NCBI GenBank assembly: GCA_009937635.1
Contig: JAACFF010000004.1
Location: 1-52,724, forward strand
Reading direction: 5' to 3'
Origin: Chloroflexota bacterium
Lineage (GTDB): Bacteria; Chloroflexota; Anaerolineae; Promineifilales; Promineifilaceae
Length of the DNA stretch: 52,724 nt
This document shows positions 51,510 through 52,724 of this stretch, piece after piece. Within the stretch, counting starts at the first letter, position 1. The number at the start of each line of letters is the position of its first letter. The notes beneath the pieces were generated by a model that worked only from the letters and a program-made list of their open reading frames with translations, had not been told where the DNA came from and did not search any database. A program made the translations under genes and the position numbers.

Positions 51510-52724
51510 TTAGTTATCCATCCACCAAAGTTGTTTCCAAATGGTGTCTCCATCATTTTCTTGGAGAGGGCCGGGAGTACTACGGCCGTTACGCACATAC
51601 TCAGTCAACAATTCCTGCAGATGCTGCACAATGTCGGGGTGTCGTTGTGCTAGATTATGGCGTTCGCTGATATCCGCTTGAAGATCGTAGAGCTGGATGG
51701 GCGGCAGGCCTGCGCTTTCGGGTCCGGGTCGGGGAAAGCTCCAACCGCCGGAACCAGGGCACATTTCCAGTTTCCAATGTCCCTGGCGGATGGAGAGGGA
51801 GCCATCGATTGAGGTGTGAACGGTCGCTTCGCGCAGGGGTTCATCCAAAGACGCTCCCAACCACAGGGGTAGGTTGCTGACGCTATCTTCACCGGCGTTG
51901 GGCGGCAGATCCTCACCCAGGATATCCGCACACGTGGCCAACAGATCAGACAAACAGACAGTCTCGTCACAGGCAGAACCGGCTTTGATTGTCCCCGGCC
52001 AGCGAATGAGCAGGGGAATGCGGTGGCCGCCTTCATAGATGTCGGCCTTATGCCCGCGGAATAGGTAGCTGGGATAATGATCAAACGCGGCCAATTCCTG
52101 GAAGTCGGCGCTTGGCGGAGCGCCATTGTCGCTGGCAAAGATGATGATACTGTTTTCGCTCAGGCCATTGAGGTCCAGCGCCTGCATGATTTGGCCCACC
52201 ACGTCGTCAACCTGGAGGCAGAAGTCGCCATATTCGTTGGTGCCGGATTGGCCCTGGAATTGGGCGGTAGGCAGCATAGGGGTGTGCGGAGCGGGCAAAG
52301 GGAAGTAGATAAAGAAGGGAGAGACTTCTTGGGCCATCTGGTCGATAGCATCCAGGACGCGCGCGGTCAGCCGCGGCAAGACCTCTTCGTGCTTGAAATC
52401 AGGGGCGATTGGCCCCGCGCGCCAGAGCTGTTTGCCTTCACGGCCGTTAGTGTACTGATCGGGAACGGCCGTGACGTTCTCGTTTTCGACGTAGACATAG
52501 GGCGGCATGTCCAGAGAAGCGCCAATACCAAAGAAAGTGTCAAAGCCTCTGCTGGTGGGGCCGTTTGCGATGGGCCTGGTGTAATCAACTTCTTCAACGG
52601 CCGTCCCTTGTTTGGCCCACTCCCAGCCCAGGTGCCACTTGCCAAAGCAGGCTGTTTGGTATCCATGCTGCTGCAGGTATGAAGCCACGGTCATTCTGCC
52701 CGGCTCAATGATCGGGCCGCTGTA
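51510..52724 (-). CDS. Sulfatase (arylsulfatase-like), 5' end outside window
   Basis: 405 residues are visible; the frame stays open to the last base of the window (YSGPIIEPGRMTVASYLQQH), so the N-terminal part with the formylglycine C/S-x-P-x-R site is not seen. Visible are GYQTACFGKWHLG (conserved Lys and His), PLPAPHTPMLP, IIFASDNGAPP (metal-binding Asp and Asn), FRGHKADIYEGGHRIPLLIR, and LYDLQADISERHNLA at the end. The enzyme removes sulfate from esters, often glycans; the site of action cannot be told without the N-terminus. Confidence 0.9.
   Translation of the reverse strand, partial: YSGPIIEPGRMTVASYLQQHGYQTACFGKWHLGWEWAKQGTAVEEVDYTRPIANGPTSRGFDTFFGIGASLDMPPYVYVENENVTAVPDQYTNGREGKQLWRAGPIAPDFKHEEVLPRLTARVLDAIDQMAQEVSPFFIYFPLPAPHTPMLPTAQFQGQSGTNEYGDFCLQVDDVVGQIMQALDLNGLSENSIIIFASDNGAPPSADFQELAAFDHYPSYLFRGHKADIYEGGHRIPLLIRWPGTIKAGSACDETVCLSDLLATCADILGEDLPPNAGEDSVSNLPLWLGASLDEPLREATVHTSIDGSLSIRQGHWKLEMCPGSGGWSFPRPGPESAGLPPIQLYDLQADISERHNLAQRHPDIVQHLQELLTEYVRNGRSTPGPLQENDGDTIWKQLWWMDN

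Larger units (their letters stand above)
281..52604. repeat. Dispersed palindrome ACGGCCGT, at least 34 copies
   Basis: Strict copies counted by eye include 281, 2316, 6069, 7559, 9422, 9692, 9836, 10077, 11485, 16042, 17328, 21737, 22446, 23167, 26429, 27153, 27413, 28274, 33512, 34003, 35760, 37089, 39304, 40693, 43018, 43483, 43822, 45838, 48753, 50349, 51582, 52440, 52465 and 52597. Many near copies (GCGGCCGT, TCGGCCGT, ACGGCCGC) also occur. In genes it is read as Thr-Ala-Val or Asn-Gly-Arg depending on frame, so it is a DNA-level word. Confidence 0.9.

Noticed and set aside
1-52724. tRNA or rRNA genes
   Set aside because: No cloverleaf with a GGTTCGAATCC-type T-loop and no conserved rRNA words were seen by eye; a covariance search would be needed to exclude a divergent tRNA.

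Overview
The window looks like a piece of a Chloroflexota chromosome, most likely from an Anaerolineae-type lineage. That is an inference from protein style, not a database match: a NACHT ATPase with a polytopic C-terminus, a MalT/LAL regulator, bacterial GH3 proteins, ArnT-like glycosyltransferases with C-terminal beta-sandwich domains, and many small lineage-type proteins. HemY (oxygen-dependent), SagB-like and F420-type proteins suggest an aerobic or facultative organism. There are no rRNA genes, no tRNA I could recognise and no CRISPR array. The palindrome ACGGCCGT occurs at least 34 times (about 1 expected by chance), a HIP1-like genome signature.

Layout. 1-3.5 kb: 3' part of a membrane NACHT NTPase, then L-threonine aldolase. 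3.5-7.5 kb: an accessory strip in decay, with an F420-type nitroreductase and three membrane proteins mixed with broken flavodoxin, two alpha/beta hydrolases, a membrane-protein tail and a HigA antitoxin. 7.5-11.7 kb: a three-gene ABC-2 export operon and an SDR. 11.8-17.4 kb: a rifampin-phosphotransferase-like PEP/ATP-grasp enzyme, a small partner protein behind a striking palindrome, and a LAL regulator. 17.5-19 kb: an overlapping pair (small protein plus C39-like peptidase), a CMD protein and a YhhN remnant. 19.1-21 kb: TIM-barrel isomerase plus Gfo/Idh/MocA dehydrogenase. 21-25.5 kb: truncated class III cyclase, a membrane protein and an ArnT-like glycosyltransferase; the last two are each preceded by a copy of an 80-bp structured repeat. 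25.6-28.7 kb: AIR-synthase-like protein, class I glutamine amidotransferase, GH3 protein.

28.7-32.2 kb holds a two-enzyme cassette (KamA-type radical SAM aminomutase plus glutamate-semialdehyde-aminomutase-like PLP enzyme), ending two bases before a 60-bp GH3 gene fragment; it looks inserted. 32.3-37.4 kb: membrane protein, heme operon (hemY, truncated PucC-type transporter, hemH), HTH regulator, broken histidine kinase. 37.5-43.3 kb: amphi-Trp protein, methyltransferase, polyphosphate kinase with terminator, tandem 54-bp repeat, dnaA. 43.3-47.1 kb: a heterodimeric ABC exporter. 47.3-52.7 kb: GIY-YIG-like protein, ABM-like protein, a membrane-cytochrome/SagB fusion, small proteins, a histidine phosphatase variant and the 3' part of a sulfatase.

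Intergenic gaps are often filled by short GTCAGGTGTCAG / AGTCGGGTAGTC repeats that fold into perfect hairpins. Best leads for something undescribed: the radical-SAM/PLP cassette, the cytochrome-SagB fusion, the 80-bp leader repeat, the three-half-site operator before the PEP-transferase pair, and the ACGGCCGT signature.
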